From Paenibacillus swuensis (GTDB lineage: Bacteria > Bacillota > Bacilli > Paenibacillales > DY6), in contig NZ_CP011388.1 in the NCBI RefSeq assembly GCF_001644605.1, positions 513,501-577,500 on the forward strand: DNA of 64,000 bases. The letters run 5' to 3'. This document shows, piece by piece, positions 56,627 to 64,000 of the stretch; positions within the stretch are counted from its first letter, which is position 1; the number at the start of each line of letters is the position of its first letter. The notes below the pieces were generated by a model. It ran no database searches. It saw nothing but the letters and a program-made list of their open reading frames with translations, and was not told the origin of the DNA. Position numbers and translations under genes: made by a program.

Positions 56627-57514
56627 TTACACCGTCAATCTGCCCAAAATATCCTTATACCGCCGCGATGTTTCTTCCACAACCGAAGCCGGAAGCGGTG
56701 CGGGCTCGCTGTTCTTGTCCCATCCAGAACCGGCCAGGTACGTGCGCACGGGCTCTTTGTCCATCGAGTCAATCTCGATATCAAGCGCATAGTTTTCACG
56801 AGCCCAGAAACGGGACGCGTCCGGTGTGAAAATTTCATCAATCAGGATCAACTCGCCGTCTACCATTCCAAACTCAAACTTGCAATCCGCCAGAATGATG
56901 CCGCGTTTCTCGCAATACGCTCTAGCAAACTCATAAAGCTCGATACTCTTTTCCTCTAACTGTTCTGTCAGAGCAACGCCGACCATTTCCTTCATCTGAT
57001 CCACGGAAATATCCTCGTCATGTCCCACATCGTTCTTCGCCGCCGGCGTGAACAGAGGCGTCTCAAAACGTTGATTCTTCCGCATACCTTCCGGCAATGG
57101 GATCCCGTTCACTTCGCCGTTCTGCTGATACTGTCTCCATCCGCCGCCTGTAATGTATCCGCGCACGACACACTCGATATCGATTCGTTCCGCCTTGCGG
57201 GTTACCATGATGCGGTCTCTCAACACGTCCCGGCCTTCCGCGGTAATCAGTTCACCAAGCTTATCAACATCGGTATGCACCACATGATTGCGAATAATGC
57301 CTTCCGTTTGCTTGAACCAATACTTGCTGAGCAGGTTCAACACGTTCCCTTTATCCGGTACCGCCGGGCTGAGCACGTAGTCGAAAGCCGAAATTCGGTC
57401 AGTTACCACGATAAGGAACAGTTCCCCAAGGTCGTATAGCTCCCGAACCTTTCCTTTGTACAGCAGCGGAACATTCACATAAGGTTGTGCGGTATCAATC
57501 GCGGTTGCGTTCAT
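56627..57514 (-). CDS. purC: SAICAR synthetase
   Basis: A 295-residue phosphoribosylaminoimidazole-succinocarboxamide synthase. LLYKGKVRELYDLGE, VTDRISAFDYVLSPAVPDKG, ECVVRGYITGGGWRQYQ and FEFGMVDGELILIDEIFTPD followed by ASRFW are present. It is of the longer type (about 290, as in E. coli-like and eukaryotic enzymes) rather than the 240-residue Bacillus type. ATG with AAAGGAG. Confidence 0.95.
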   Translation of the reverse strand: MNATAIDTAQPYVNVPLLYKGKVRELYDLGELFLIVVTDRISAFDYVLSPAVPDKGNVLNLLSKYWFKQTEGIIRNHVVHTDVDKLGELITAEGRDVLRDRIMVTRKAERIDIECVVRGYITGGGWRQYQQNGEVNGIPLPEGMRKNQRFETPLFTPAAKNDVGHDEDISVDQMKEMVGVALTEQLEEKSIELYEFARAYCEKRGIILADCKFEFGMVDGELILIDEIFTPDASRFWARENYALDIEIDSMDKEPVRTYLAGSGWDKNSEPAPLPASVVEETSRRYKDILGRLTV

Positions 57515-57566
57515 GAGCTTTAACTCCTTTATTCTATAGTCCGGCTCGCCTCTCCCGGCTGCCTTC

Positions 57567-58862
57567 CTAGATCAATTCAAGCTTCTTAAAGATCGTATCC
57601 ACATGCTTCAGATGCCATGCCGGGTTAAAGCAGTCCGCAATTTCTTCCGCCGAAAGATGCTCCCCGATTACTTCATTCGCTTCAACGATGTCACGGAACG
57701 AGCGTTGCTCTTCCCACGCCAGCATCGCTTGCGGCTGCACTGTGTCGTATGCTTGCTCGCGGCTCATACCTTTGTCGATCAGCTTCGTCATCACGCGGCC
57801 CGAGAACGGGACCCCGTACGTGCTTTGCATGTTGCGTTTCATGTTTTCCGGGAACACCGTCAAGTTCTTGATAATGTTACCCAATCGGTTCAGCATGTAA
57901 TTGAGCAAGATTGTTGCATCCGGCAAAATCACGCGCTCCACCGACGAATGCGAAATATCGCGTTCATGCCAGAGCGTCACGTTCTCGTAAGCGGAAATCA
58001 TATGACCGCGAATGACACGAGCCAGACCGGAAATATTCTCGCAGCCGATCGGATTGCGTTTGTGAGGCATGGCGGAGGAACCTTTTTGACCCTTAGCAAA
58101 AGCTTCTTCCACCTCGCGGAACTCACTCTTCTGCAAAGCGCGAATTTCCGTTGCGAACTTGTCCAGGGATGTCGCTACCAGCGCCAAAGTGGCCATGTAT
58201 TCCGCGTGACGGTCACGTTGCAGGGTTTGGGTGGAGATCGGCGCAGGCGTTGTGCCTAACTTACGACACACGATGGCTTCTACTTGCGGATCGATGTTGG
58301 CGTAGGTGCCGACCGCTCCGGACATTTTGCCGAATTGTACGCCGTTTGCCGCATGCTGGAAGCGCTCCAGGTTCCGTTTCATCTCTTCATACCAGAGCGC
58401 CAGCTTCAAACCGAACGTTGTCGGTTCCGCGTGAACGCCGTGGGTGCGCCCCATCATCGCCGTGTCTTTGTGTTCAATCGCTTTATTTTTCAGAATTTCG
58501 ATGAAATTCGTGATGTCCTTCTCCAATATGCCGTTCGCCTGTTTCAAAAGATACCCCAATGCCGTATCCACAACATCCGTGGACGTCAGACCATAGTGAA
58601 CCCATTTGCGCTCAGGCCCCAGGGTTTCGGACACCGCGCGGGTAAAGGCGATTACATCATGACGCGTTTCCAGCTCGATTTCGTTAATGCGGTTAATGTC
58701 GAAGCCCGCGTTCTTGCGAAGCTCCACGGTGTCTTCTTTCGGGATAACGCCCAGTTCCGCCCAAGCTTCACACGCGCACAATTCCACTTCCAACCAAGCT
58801 TTGAATTTGTTCTCTTCTGTCCAAATGGCCGTCATCTCGGGCCGGCTGTAACGTTCTAGCAT
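57567..58862 (-). CDS. purB: adenylosuccinate lyase
   Basis: A 431-residue fumarase-superfamily enzyme acting twice, in SAICAR cleavage and in AMP formation. The signature loop reads [20 protein letters not shown]; also [14 protein letters not shown] and [19 protein letters not shown]. Normal length for Bacillus. ATG with GGAGG. Gap to purC about 50 bases. Confidence 0.97.
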   Translation of the reverse strand: MLERYSRPEMTAIWTEENKFKAWLEVELCACEAWAELGVIPKEDTVELRKNAGFDINRINEIELETRHDVIAFTRAVSETLGPERKWVHYGLTSTDVVDTALGYLLKQANGILEKDITNFIEILKNKAIEHKDTAMMGRTHGVHAEPTTFGLKLALWYEEMKRNLERFQHAANGVQFGKMSGAVGTYANIDPQVEAIVCRKLGTTPAPISTQTLQRDRHAEYMATLALVATSLDKFATEIRALQKSEFREVEEAFAKGQKGSSAMPHKRNPIGCENISGLARVIRGHMISAYENVTLWHERDISHSSVERVILPDATILLNYMLNRLGNIIKNLTVFPENMKRNMQSTYGVPFSGRVMTKLIDKGMSREQAYDTVQPQAMLAWEEQRSFRDIVEANEVIGEHLSAEEIADCFNPAWHLKHVDTIFKKLELI

Positions 58863-58866
58863 AAGT

Positions 58867-60195
58867 TTAAGTCCTCCAAATGTTTGTTTTCTCTATCCAT
58901 TGCAAGGCGGCATCCGTAGATTTCGCGAGTACGTTGACGTGGCCCATCTTGCGCTTGGCGATGGCCTCGGCTTTGCCGTAAAGGTGAAGCTTCGGATGTG
59001 CTGCCTGATCTTGATCTGTTGTATTTATTGTGTTTGTTGTCTGGACTGGATCCGCTCCAAAATGCCGGATGATCGGCTCAACATGTTCCCCGAGCACGTT
59101 CACCATCACGACCGGGGTCAGCAAATCCGTAGACCCCAGCGGTAAATTGCAAACCGCGCGGATATGCTGTTCAAACTGGGAAGTCACACAGGCTTCCATC
59201 GTATAATGCCCCGAATTATGCGGGCGCGGCGCTAGCTCGTTCACGTACAACTCGCCGTCCTGCGTAACGAACATTTCCACCGCGAGCAGCCCGACCGCCT
59301 CCATTGAGGATGCGATGCGGACGGCCAGTTCCTCCGCGCGCGCAGCCACTTCAGGCGATACTCGCGCAGGCACGATGGACAGATGCAGAATGTTATCCAC
59401 GTGGACGTTCTCCGCGGCAGGGAAAGCTTTCACCTCGCCGCGAGGGCTGCGTGCCGCGATAACGGACAACTCCATGCTGAAGTCGATGAACTTCTCCAGC
59501 ACCAGCTCCGTCTTCGCCTGGCTGAGGGTGTTAAACGCGTCTTCGATCTCGTCCGCGCTTCGGATCACCCACTGGCCTTTGCCGTCGTAACCGCCTGTCG
59601 CGGTCTTCAGCACGCATGGCGTGCCGAACCGCGCTACCGCCTCCCGTAGCTCATCCGCGCTGCGGACTTCGGCGTACGGCGCAACCTTCACGCCCGCCGC
59701 CTCGATGGCCCGCTTCTCGCGGAGCCGGTGTTGCGTCGTGTGCAGCAGCTTGCTGCCTTGGGGAACGTAACTTTCCCCAGTCAGCATCGCGGCCACGTCC
59801 GCGTCCACGTTCTCAAACTCGTACGTGATGACGTCCGACCTGCGCGCCAATTCGCGCGCGGCCTGTGCATCGCCGTACGAGGCGACGATCTGCTCGGACA
59901 CCTGCCCGCAGGGGGCGTCCGGCGTCGGATCCATCGCGATGAAGCGGTAGCCCATCGCGCTTCCGGTCAGGGCCAGCATGCGTCCCAGCTGGCCGCCGCC
60001 GAGAATGCCGATCGTGCTGCCCGGCGGGATCACGCGCTCGGCACCTCCGGCTTGTCCGGCCGCACCGCGTATATCACGCTCTTCAGTCACTCCCGCCCCA
60101 CTGCTCACGCCAGCACCGCTCACGTCCGCTCCACTGCTCACACCAGCACCGCTCAAGCCCGCTGCTTCGCTCACATCTGCTCTCGCTTCGCTCAT
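58867..60195 (-). CDS. purK: 5-(carboxyamino)imidazole ribonucleotide synthase
   Basis: A 442-residue ATP-grasp enzyme. The core begins at [20 protein letters not shown] and has [40 protein letters not shown] and [19 protein letters not shown]. The first 54 residues are repeats of [16 protein letters not shown] type not usual for PurK. A GTG at 60033 (RVIPPGS) with GGAGGTG about ten bases upstream would give the normal length near 388 residues. The long form overlaps the purE stop by four bases, which favours the upstream ATG. Both starts are possible; the coordinates follow the longer form. A Thr/Asn-rich insert ([12 protein letters not shown]) lies near the end. Confidence 0.92.
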   Translation of the reverse strand: MSEARADVSEAAGLSGAGVSSGADVSGAGVSSGAGVTEERDIRGAAGQAGGAERVIPPGSTIGILGGGQLGRMLALTGSAMGYRFIAMDPTPDAPCGQVSEQIVASYGDAQAARELARRSDVITYEFENVDADVAAMLTGESYVPQGSKLLHTTQHRLREKRAIEAAGVKVAPYAEVRSADELREAVARFGTPCVLKTATGGYDGKGQWVIRSADEIEDAFNTLSQAKTELVLEKFIDFSMELSVIAARSPRGEVKAFPAAENVHVDNILHLSIVPARVSPEVAARAEELAVRIASSMEAVGLLAVEMFVTQDGELYVNELAPRPHNSGHYTMEACVTSQFEQHIRAVCNLPLGSTDLLTPVVMVNVLGEHVEPIIRHFGADPVQTTNTINTTDQDQAAHPKLHLYGKAEAIAKRKMGHVNVLAKSTDAALQWIEKTNIWRT

Positions 60196-60692
60196 AGCTC
60201 GACCGCTCCCAGCTTGTCGCTCGTCTCCAGCACCGCGTCCCGCGTGCGCTCTCGGCGCTCGCGCACCTTGCGCTGCAAATCCTTGTCGCTTGCGCCAAGG
60301 ATCTGCGCGGCAAGCAAGCCGGCGTTGATCGCGCCCGCCGGCCCGATCGCGACCGTGGCGACCGGGATGCCCCCCGGCATCTGCACGATCGAGAGCAGCG
60401 AGTCCAGTCCGTTCAGAGAGGACGACTTCACGGGCACGCCGATGACCGGCAGCTCCGTCTTCGCCGCGACCATGCCCGGCAAGTGCGCCGCGCCGCCAGC
60501 GCCAGCGATAATAACTTGCAAGCCGCGCTCAATCGCCGTCTCTGCATACTGGAACATCAAATCCGGCGTACGGTGCGCCGACACGACCTTCTTCTCGTAA
60601 GGGACGCCTAATTCGTCCAGTACGCCGCAAGCGCCTTTCATAGTCTCCCAATCCGATTGGCTTCCCATAATAACTCCGACTCGTGCTGTCAT
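60192..60692 (-). CDS. purE: N5-CAIR mutase
   Basis: A 166-residue class I Pur[38 protein letters not shown] and [20 protein letters not shown] carry the active-site Ser, Asp and His. ATG with AGGGAGAGG. First gene of the pur operon, behind a purine riboswitch and PurR boxes. Confidence 0.97.
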   Translation of the reverse strand: MTARVGVIMGSQSDWETMKGACGVLDELGVPYEKKVVSAHRTPDLMFQYAETAIERGLQVIIAGAGGAAHLPGMVAAKTELPVIGVPVKSSSLNGLDSLLSIVQMPGGIPVATVAIGPAGAINAGLLAAQILGASDKDLQRKVRERRERTRDAVLETSDKLGAVEL

Positions 60693-60824
60693 GTGCGATC
60701 AACCTCTCCCTGTGCGCTATAATGCGAATACCCCCGTACAAAACAAAATCGCCCAGCGCTGATCACAGCCTTCCGGACGACGAAACAAAAAAATTACAGG
60801 CGTCAATCCCGAATTTCTCTGGTT

Positions 60825-60892
60825 CTCGTAGTCCAAAAATTTAAGGTTCTTGGGTAGAAACGTCCGGGCCTTATCCCCGAGTATATACGAGT
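60825..60892 (-). promoter_or_regulatory. purine (guanine-type) riboswitch aptamer
   Basis: On the minus strand P1 is CTCGTA/TACGAG. The conserved joining parts are visible: ATATACTCGGGG, TTTCTACC (J2/3) and GGACTACGAG (J3/1). The specificity base before T-A-C-G is C, as in guanine/hypoxanthine sensors, not U as in adenine ones. It lies about 130-200 bases upstream of purE in the transcribed leader, as in the Bacillus purE operon. A run TTTTTTTG at about 60787-60794 may be part of the terminator, but I could not fold a confident stem. Confidence 0.85.
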
Positions 60893-60952
60893 GTATTCGA
60901 TTGATTTCGACAAATAATGCTATATCTCTTATGGCAAATACCTAACATGTCC

Positions 60953-60958
60953 ATTATA
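60953..60958 (-). promoter_or_regulatory. -10 box of the purine operon promoter
   Basis: TATAAT on the minus strand in GAGGTATAATGG, 60 bases upstream of the riboswitch. The -35 is weak (around TCGTTT), as often in regulated promoters. Confidence 0.6.
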
Positions 60959-61021
60959 CCTCAACGGGTAAAATAAAACGAGCATGTTTAGTCTAACAGC
61001 CCCCCTCCCCCCATGTCAACC

Positions 61022-61068
61022 AAAAGGCGAACAATTAATTATTCATGTAATATTATAGTTCGGAAAAC
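61022..61068. promoter_or_regulatory. PurR operator (two inverted PurBoxes)
   Basis: AAAAGGCGAACAATT at 61022 and the inverted GTTCGGAAAAC ending at about 61068 place two CGAAC boxes head to head, about 22 bases between them, upstream of the purE promoter. This is the Bacillus PurR arrangement. The divergent gene at 61179 may also feel it. Confidence 0.8.
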
Positions 61069-61178
61069 GTTAGCAAAATTACTTTCGACATATAGTAAGT
61101 GTATTTCCCATAAATTGGTCATCTGATCTCGCTATGATACAATGAATGTACTATGCACACCCGAAGGAGGCTTTTCTT

Positions 61179-62069
61179 ATGAAAATCGCTATTGCCGGAG
61201 GAACCGGATTTGTCGGAGGACATTTAACGGAGTACTTTGCAACACGCGGTGATGAAGTGATTATCCTTACCCGGAGTGTGCCCGCGGCATCGCGCCGTGA
61301 TGTCCGGTATCTGACCTGGGAGGACAAATCCGCGCTGACAACGGAGCTTCAAGGGTTGGATGCATTAATCAATCTCGCCGGTTCTTCCATTAATCAACGA
61401 TGGACGCCCAAAGGCAAGGAGCGCATTCTGCAGTCCCGTCTTACTATAACCTCTAAACTGGCTGAACTCACAGCCACCCTGAAACCTAAACCGGCAGCCG
61501 TCATTAACGCTTCGGCCATCGCCATTTACGGTACCTCCGAAACTGACACATATAATGAAGAAAGCCCTGCGCGGATTACGGATTTCTTGGCGGATGTGGT
61601 GCGGCAATGGGAACGGGCGGCGGACCAGATTCCAGCGGAGAGATTGGTTAAATTACGATTGGGATTGGTGTTGGGGAAGGATGGCGGTGCATTGGGCAAA
61701 ATGGTGCTGCCCTACCGCCTAGGCGCCGGCGGCCGGATCGGTTCGGGCGAGCAGTGGCATTCCTGGATTCATATCGACGATCTCGTTCGACTCGTCGATT
61801 TCTGTATCCGCGATACGTCTATGCGCGGACCGGTGAACGCCGTGGGCCCGGAGCCGGTGACGAATGACACCTTCGGCCGCACGATCGGCCAAGTGCTGCA
61901 CCGTCCCCATTGGTTGCCGGTGCCTTCGTTCGCCATGAAAGCCGCGCTGGGCGAGCTTTCCTTGCTGTTGCTTGAGGGGCAGCGCGTATTGCCCGCCGCG
62001 GCGCTTGCCCATGGCTTTTCCTTTCAGCATCCGACGCTGAAATCCGCTTTAGTAGATTTACTGCATTAA
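61179..62069 (+). CDS. TIGR01777-family NAD(P)-dependent epimerase (YfhF-like)
   Basis: A 296-residue short-chain epimerase relative. The dinucleotide loop is KIAIAGGTGFVGGHLTEYFA; also ALINLAGSSINQRWTPKGKE, INASAIAIYGTSE, LRLGLVLGKDGGALGKMVLP and GEQWHSWIHIDDLVRLVDFC. Substrate of the family is not known, though plant and bacterial members are linked to cell division or sugar nucleotides by name only. ATG 61179 with GGAGG eight bases upstream. Divergent from the pur operon. Confidence 0.88.
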   Translation: MKIAIAGGTGFVGGHLTEYFATRGDEVIILTRSVPAASRRDVRYLTWEDKSALTTELQGLDALINLAGSSINQRWTPKGKERILQSRLTITSKLAELTATLKPKPAAVINASAIAIYGTSETDTYNEESPARITDFLADVVRQWERAADQIPAERLVKLRLGLVLGKDGGALGKMVLPYRLGAGGRIGSGEQWHSWIHIDDLVRLVDFCIRDTSMRGPVNAVGPEPVTNDTFGRTIGQVLHRPHWLPVPSFAMKAALGELSLLLLEGQRVLPAAALAHGFSFQHPTLKSALVDLLH

Positions 62070-62151
62070 TTACTGCATGCCCATCCTATATGCATAATTT
62101 ACCTCCTTTTACAGAACAGTATGGTTATGTCTGTAGAAGGAGTGTTTGATT

Positions 62152-63234
62152 TTGCCCAAAATGAGATATCGCATGGCATTGCTGTTCCTCACTTTCGTGC
62201 TGATGTTGGGTTCCGCATGCGGAAATGACAAGAAAGAGAAAGCTCAACCAACGGATGAGAACGCGACCACAGAAGATCAAGCTGATCCCACCGTTTCAAA
62301 AGTCAGCTCCATTAACATCATTACACTGCAAGTCGAATTTAACAAAGCGTTGCCGAAAGAAGCGGTGGAACTGGAGACGGCGAAAAAGAATTTTGTATTC
62401 GATAACGGCCTCTCCATCGTCAATGTCCCTCAGCTAAAATCCGGATCTAAATCTACGTATATCGTACCTGTGACCTCACAGCAAGCCGGAACAAACTATA
62501 ATCTCACCTACAATGGTAAGAAAACGGTGAAGTTTCAGGCGAATACAACCAAGATTCCGTTCCATCTGTCCAGACAGGTAACAGCGGATACGTTCGAGTT
62601 GGAGTCGTTCCGGGATGATGGTGTGACGGATTACGGGTATGTAATTGAGGCATATCGTAAAGGCAGAGGGGACCTGGCGTTCGAGTTGGATAACGAAAAT
62701 ACGGCCAAGGGCAAATCATTTCTGATTATCTCCTCCCTGCGCGATCGGGAAGTCGTGATTACACCGGCAGGCGGCAAACCCATCCCAGCAAAATATGTCC
62801 CCTTCACTCAGTCAACGGATGGTCTCCAAGAACCTAAGTTTCGTTTGCCTGAAGGACAGGTGCTGCAAAGCGGTACTTCCTATACGGTTTCCGCGGACTG
62901 GATCGAAATGAGAGATGACAACTTCGTCGCGGAAACCGTTGAACCTTTGAAGATCATAAGCGGTGCCTCCGTATCGGATACAGCGGTCAATATTACCTTG
63001 TTCGCGGATCCGAAGGATGAGTTATTCGCCGGCCGTTCCGTAAAGCTCACCAGTGATGCGGGCGAAGTGATGGCAATGTATAAGTATCAGTCGCGCAAAA
63101 ATGCAACCGGAACGTTCGAGCTTCAGGACGGGGCGAAGCTGAAAACGGGTGTGGTTTATAGAGTGGAGCCGGTAGGCAACTGGGCGACCGCCGATAATGT
63201 TGAAGTGACTACTACACCTGCACCGAAGAAGTAA
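62152..63234 (+). CDS. lipoprotein with Ig-like SbsA-type repeats, unknown
   Basis: A 360-residue lipoprotein. Signal peptide ends in a lipobox (LMLGSACGN), then an acidic spacer. The first domain has VSSINIITLQVEFNKALPKE, the pattern of SbsA/Ig-like domains (Ig-5) common in Bacillota cell-surface proteins, followed by more beta-sandwich sequence. No enzyme motif. Start at TTG 62152, nine bases after AGAAGGAG; the TTG at 62146 is too close to that site. Confidence 0.65.
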   Translation: MPKMRYRMALLFLTFVLMLGSACGNDKKEKAQPTDENATTEDQADPTVSKVSSINIITLQVEFNKALPKEAVELETAKKNFVFDNGLSIVNVPQLKSGSKSTYIVPVTSQQAGTNYNLTYNGKKTVKFQANTTKIPFHLSRQVTADTFELESFRDDGVTDYGYVIEAYRKGRGDLAFELDNENTAKGKSFLIISSLRDREVVITPAGGKPIPAKYVPFTQSTDGLQEPKFRLPEGQVLQSGTSYTVSADWIEMRDDNFVAETVEPLKIISGASVSDTAVNITLFADPKDELFAGRSVKLTSDAGEVMAMYKYQSRKNATGTFELQDGAKLKTGVVYRVEPVGNWATADNVEVTTTPAPKK

Positions 63235-63278
63235 TACTATTAGCTGTTGATTGGCTGCTCGAACGATGGAAGGACACT

Positions 63279-63465
63279 CTAACGAATCCTGGTGACGCTT
63301 AAAGCCCTTATTGACTTACATTGGAATTCTAACGAACTGTAGAGGACCTTAGAACATGAATCTAACCCGATTTGGTCCAAATAGCCCTCTAAGCCTCATA
63401 TAGATTCGTTAGAATTCCAATTGTGTGCATAACGGCTTCTAAGCATCGCTACGATTCGTTAGATT
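63279..63465. repeat. palindromic CTAACGAAT repeat family, copy 3
   Basis: CTAACGAATCCTGG and CTAACGAACTGTAG at 63279 and 63333 face GATTCGTTAG at about 63403 and 63455. Space between the lipoprotein and the rRNA operon; no gene. Confidence 0.6.
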
Positions 63466-63491
63466 ATTCCCTTCGCTAAAAAATACAAAAA

Positions 63492-63522
63492 AACCTGATT
63501 TGTCTTAGAGACAAATCAGGTT
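63492..63522 (-). terminator. rRNA operon terminator
   Basis: AACCTGATTTGTC-tctaa-GACAAATCAGGTT followed by TTTTTTG on the minus strand, just downstream of 5S rRNA. Confidence 0.95.
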
Positions 63523-63532
63523 CTTTCTGTTG

Positions 63533-63648
63533 CTTGGCAACGTCCTACTCTTCCAGGACCCTGCGGTCCAAGTACCATCGGCGCTGAAGGGCTTAACGGT
63601 CGTGTTCGAGATGGGTACGCGTGGTTCCCCTTCGCCATTGTTACCAAA
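63533..63648 (-). rRNA. rrf: 5S ribosomal RNA
   Basis: On the minus strand it begins TTTGGTAACAATGGCGAAGG and contains ACCCATCTCGAACACG, CAGCGCCGATGGTA and the end GAGTAGGACGTTGCCAAGC, as in Bacillota 5S. Ends are accurate to a few bases. A 110-base spacer separates it from 23S. Confidence 0.95.
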
Positions 63649-63758
63649 CTGTTGAAGGTTTGATCCTTCAAAACTGAATGTGAATGAATGAGAGCTTTGC
63701 TTGCAAAGCTAGCTTCGTAAGCATGCTCAACGCGTTAACCTGTTAATTCAGGTAATTT

Positions 63759-64000
<242 letters not shown>

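Noticed and set aside
60825..60892. Adenine riboswitch
   Set aside because: The specificity base in J3/1 is C (GGACTACG), not U, and the controlled genes are purine biosynthetic.

Overview
The window looks like the chromosome of a Paenibacillus-like member of the Bacillota (Paenibacillaceae). The evidence is the Bacillus-type twelve-gene purine operon in the order purE-K-B-C-S-Q-L-F-M-N-H-D behind a purine riboswitch and PurR boxes, a sigma-54/RocR arginine catabolic locus, YerC, YerB (DUF3048), YqfQ, a DgkB/RlmCD pair, and strong AGGAGG-type ribosome binding sites with frequent TTG and GTG starts.

Layout. 1-7.6 kb: a small membrane protein, a giant DUF5724/DUF4132 protein with an overlapping small partner, a glyoxalase-fold protein, a lipoprotein and an acetyltransferase. 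7.6-20.6 kb is an AT-rich accessory island. It opens with a graveyard of broken genes: a frameshifted membrane protein, a decayed IS3-family element, a kinase fragment and a degenerate paralogue of the lipoprotein. It then carries two candidate defence modules on the minus strand. The first has three genes: a YhaM-like OB-HD nuclease, a 1272-residue reverse transcriptase fused to a helical region and a C-terminal nitrilase domain, and a second HD-domain protein. The second has two genes: a DEAH helicase and a 103-residue protein.

20.7-28.7 kb returns to core genes (rlmD/rlmCD, dgkB, a sirohydrochlorin chelatase, DoxX, yerC, yqfQ, a secreted protein) and hides a 28-residue holin-like type I toxin. 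29.4-42.5 kb is an arginine/ornithine catabolic locus: rocD-rocG-rocA, divergent rocR, a permease, arginase, sigma-54 itself (rpoN/sigL) and a malic enzyme. Four GG-N10-GC sigma-54 promoters can be read directly, before rocD, the permease, arginase and the malic enzyme, so the sigma factor, its activator and its targets sit together and carbon flow from arginine to glutamate to the TCA cycle and pyruvate is plausibly co-regulated. 42.5-46 kb holds small membrane proteins, YerB and a Bax-inhibitor-1 protein. 46.2-61.1 kb is the purine operon with its leader. The window closes with an epimerase, a lipoprotein and the 3' end of an rRNA operon (5S and partial 23S, minus strand).

Intergenic spaces are unusually rich in repeats: two facing tandem arrays that share one core on opposite strands between rocR and the permease, two different arrays inside the purine operon between purN and purH, a palindromic CTAACGAAT family at three places, an AAGATGTA family at two, and a small inverted-repeat element at 44.6 kb. 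Several housekeeping proteins (RlmD, PurF, PurK) carry repeat-rich N-terminal extensions.

All assignments come from reading motifs, frames and spacing by eye. No database search was possible.
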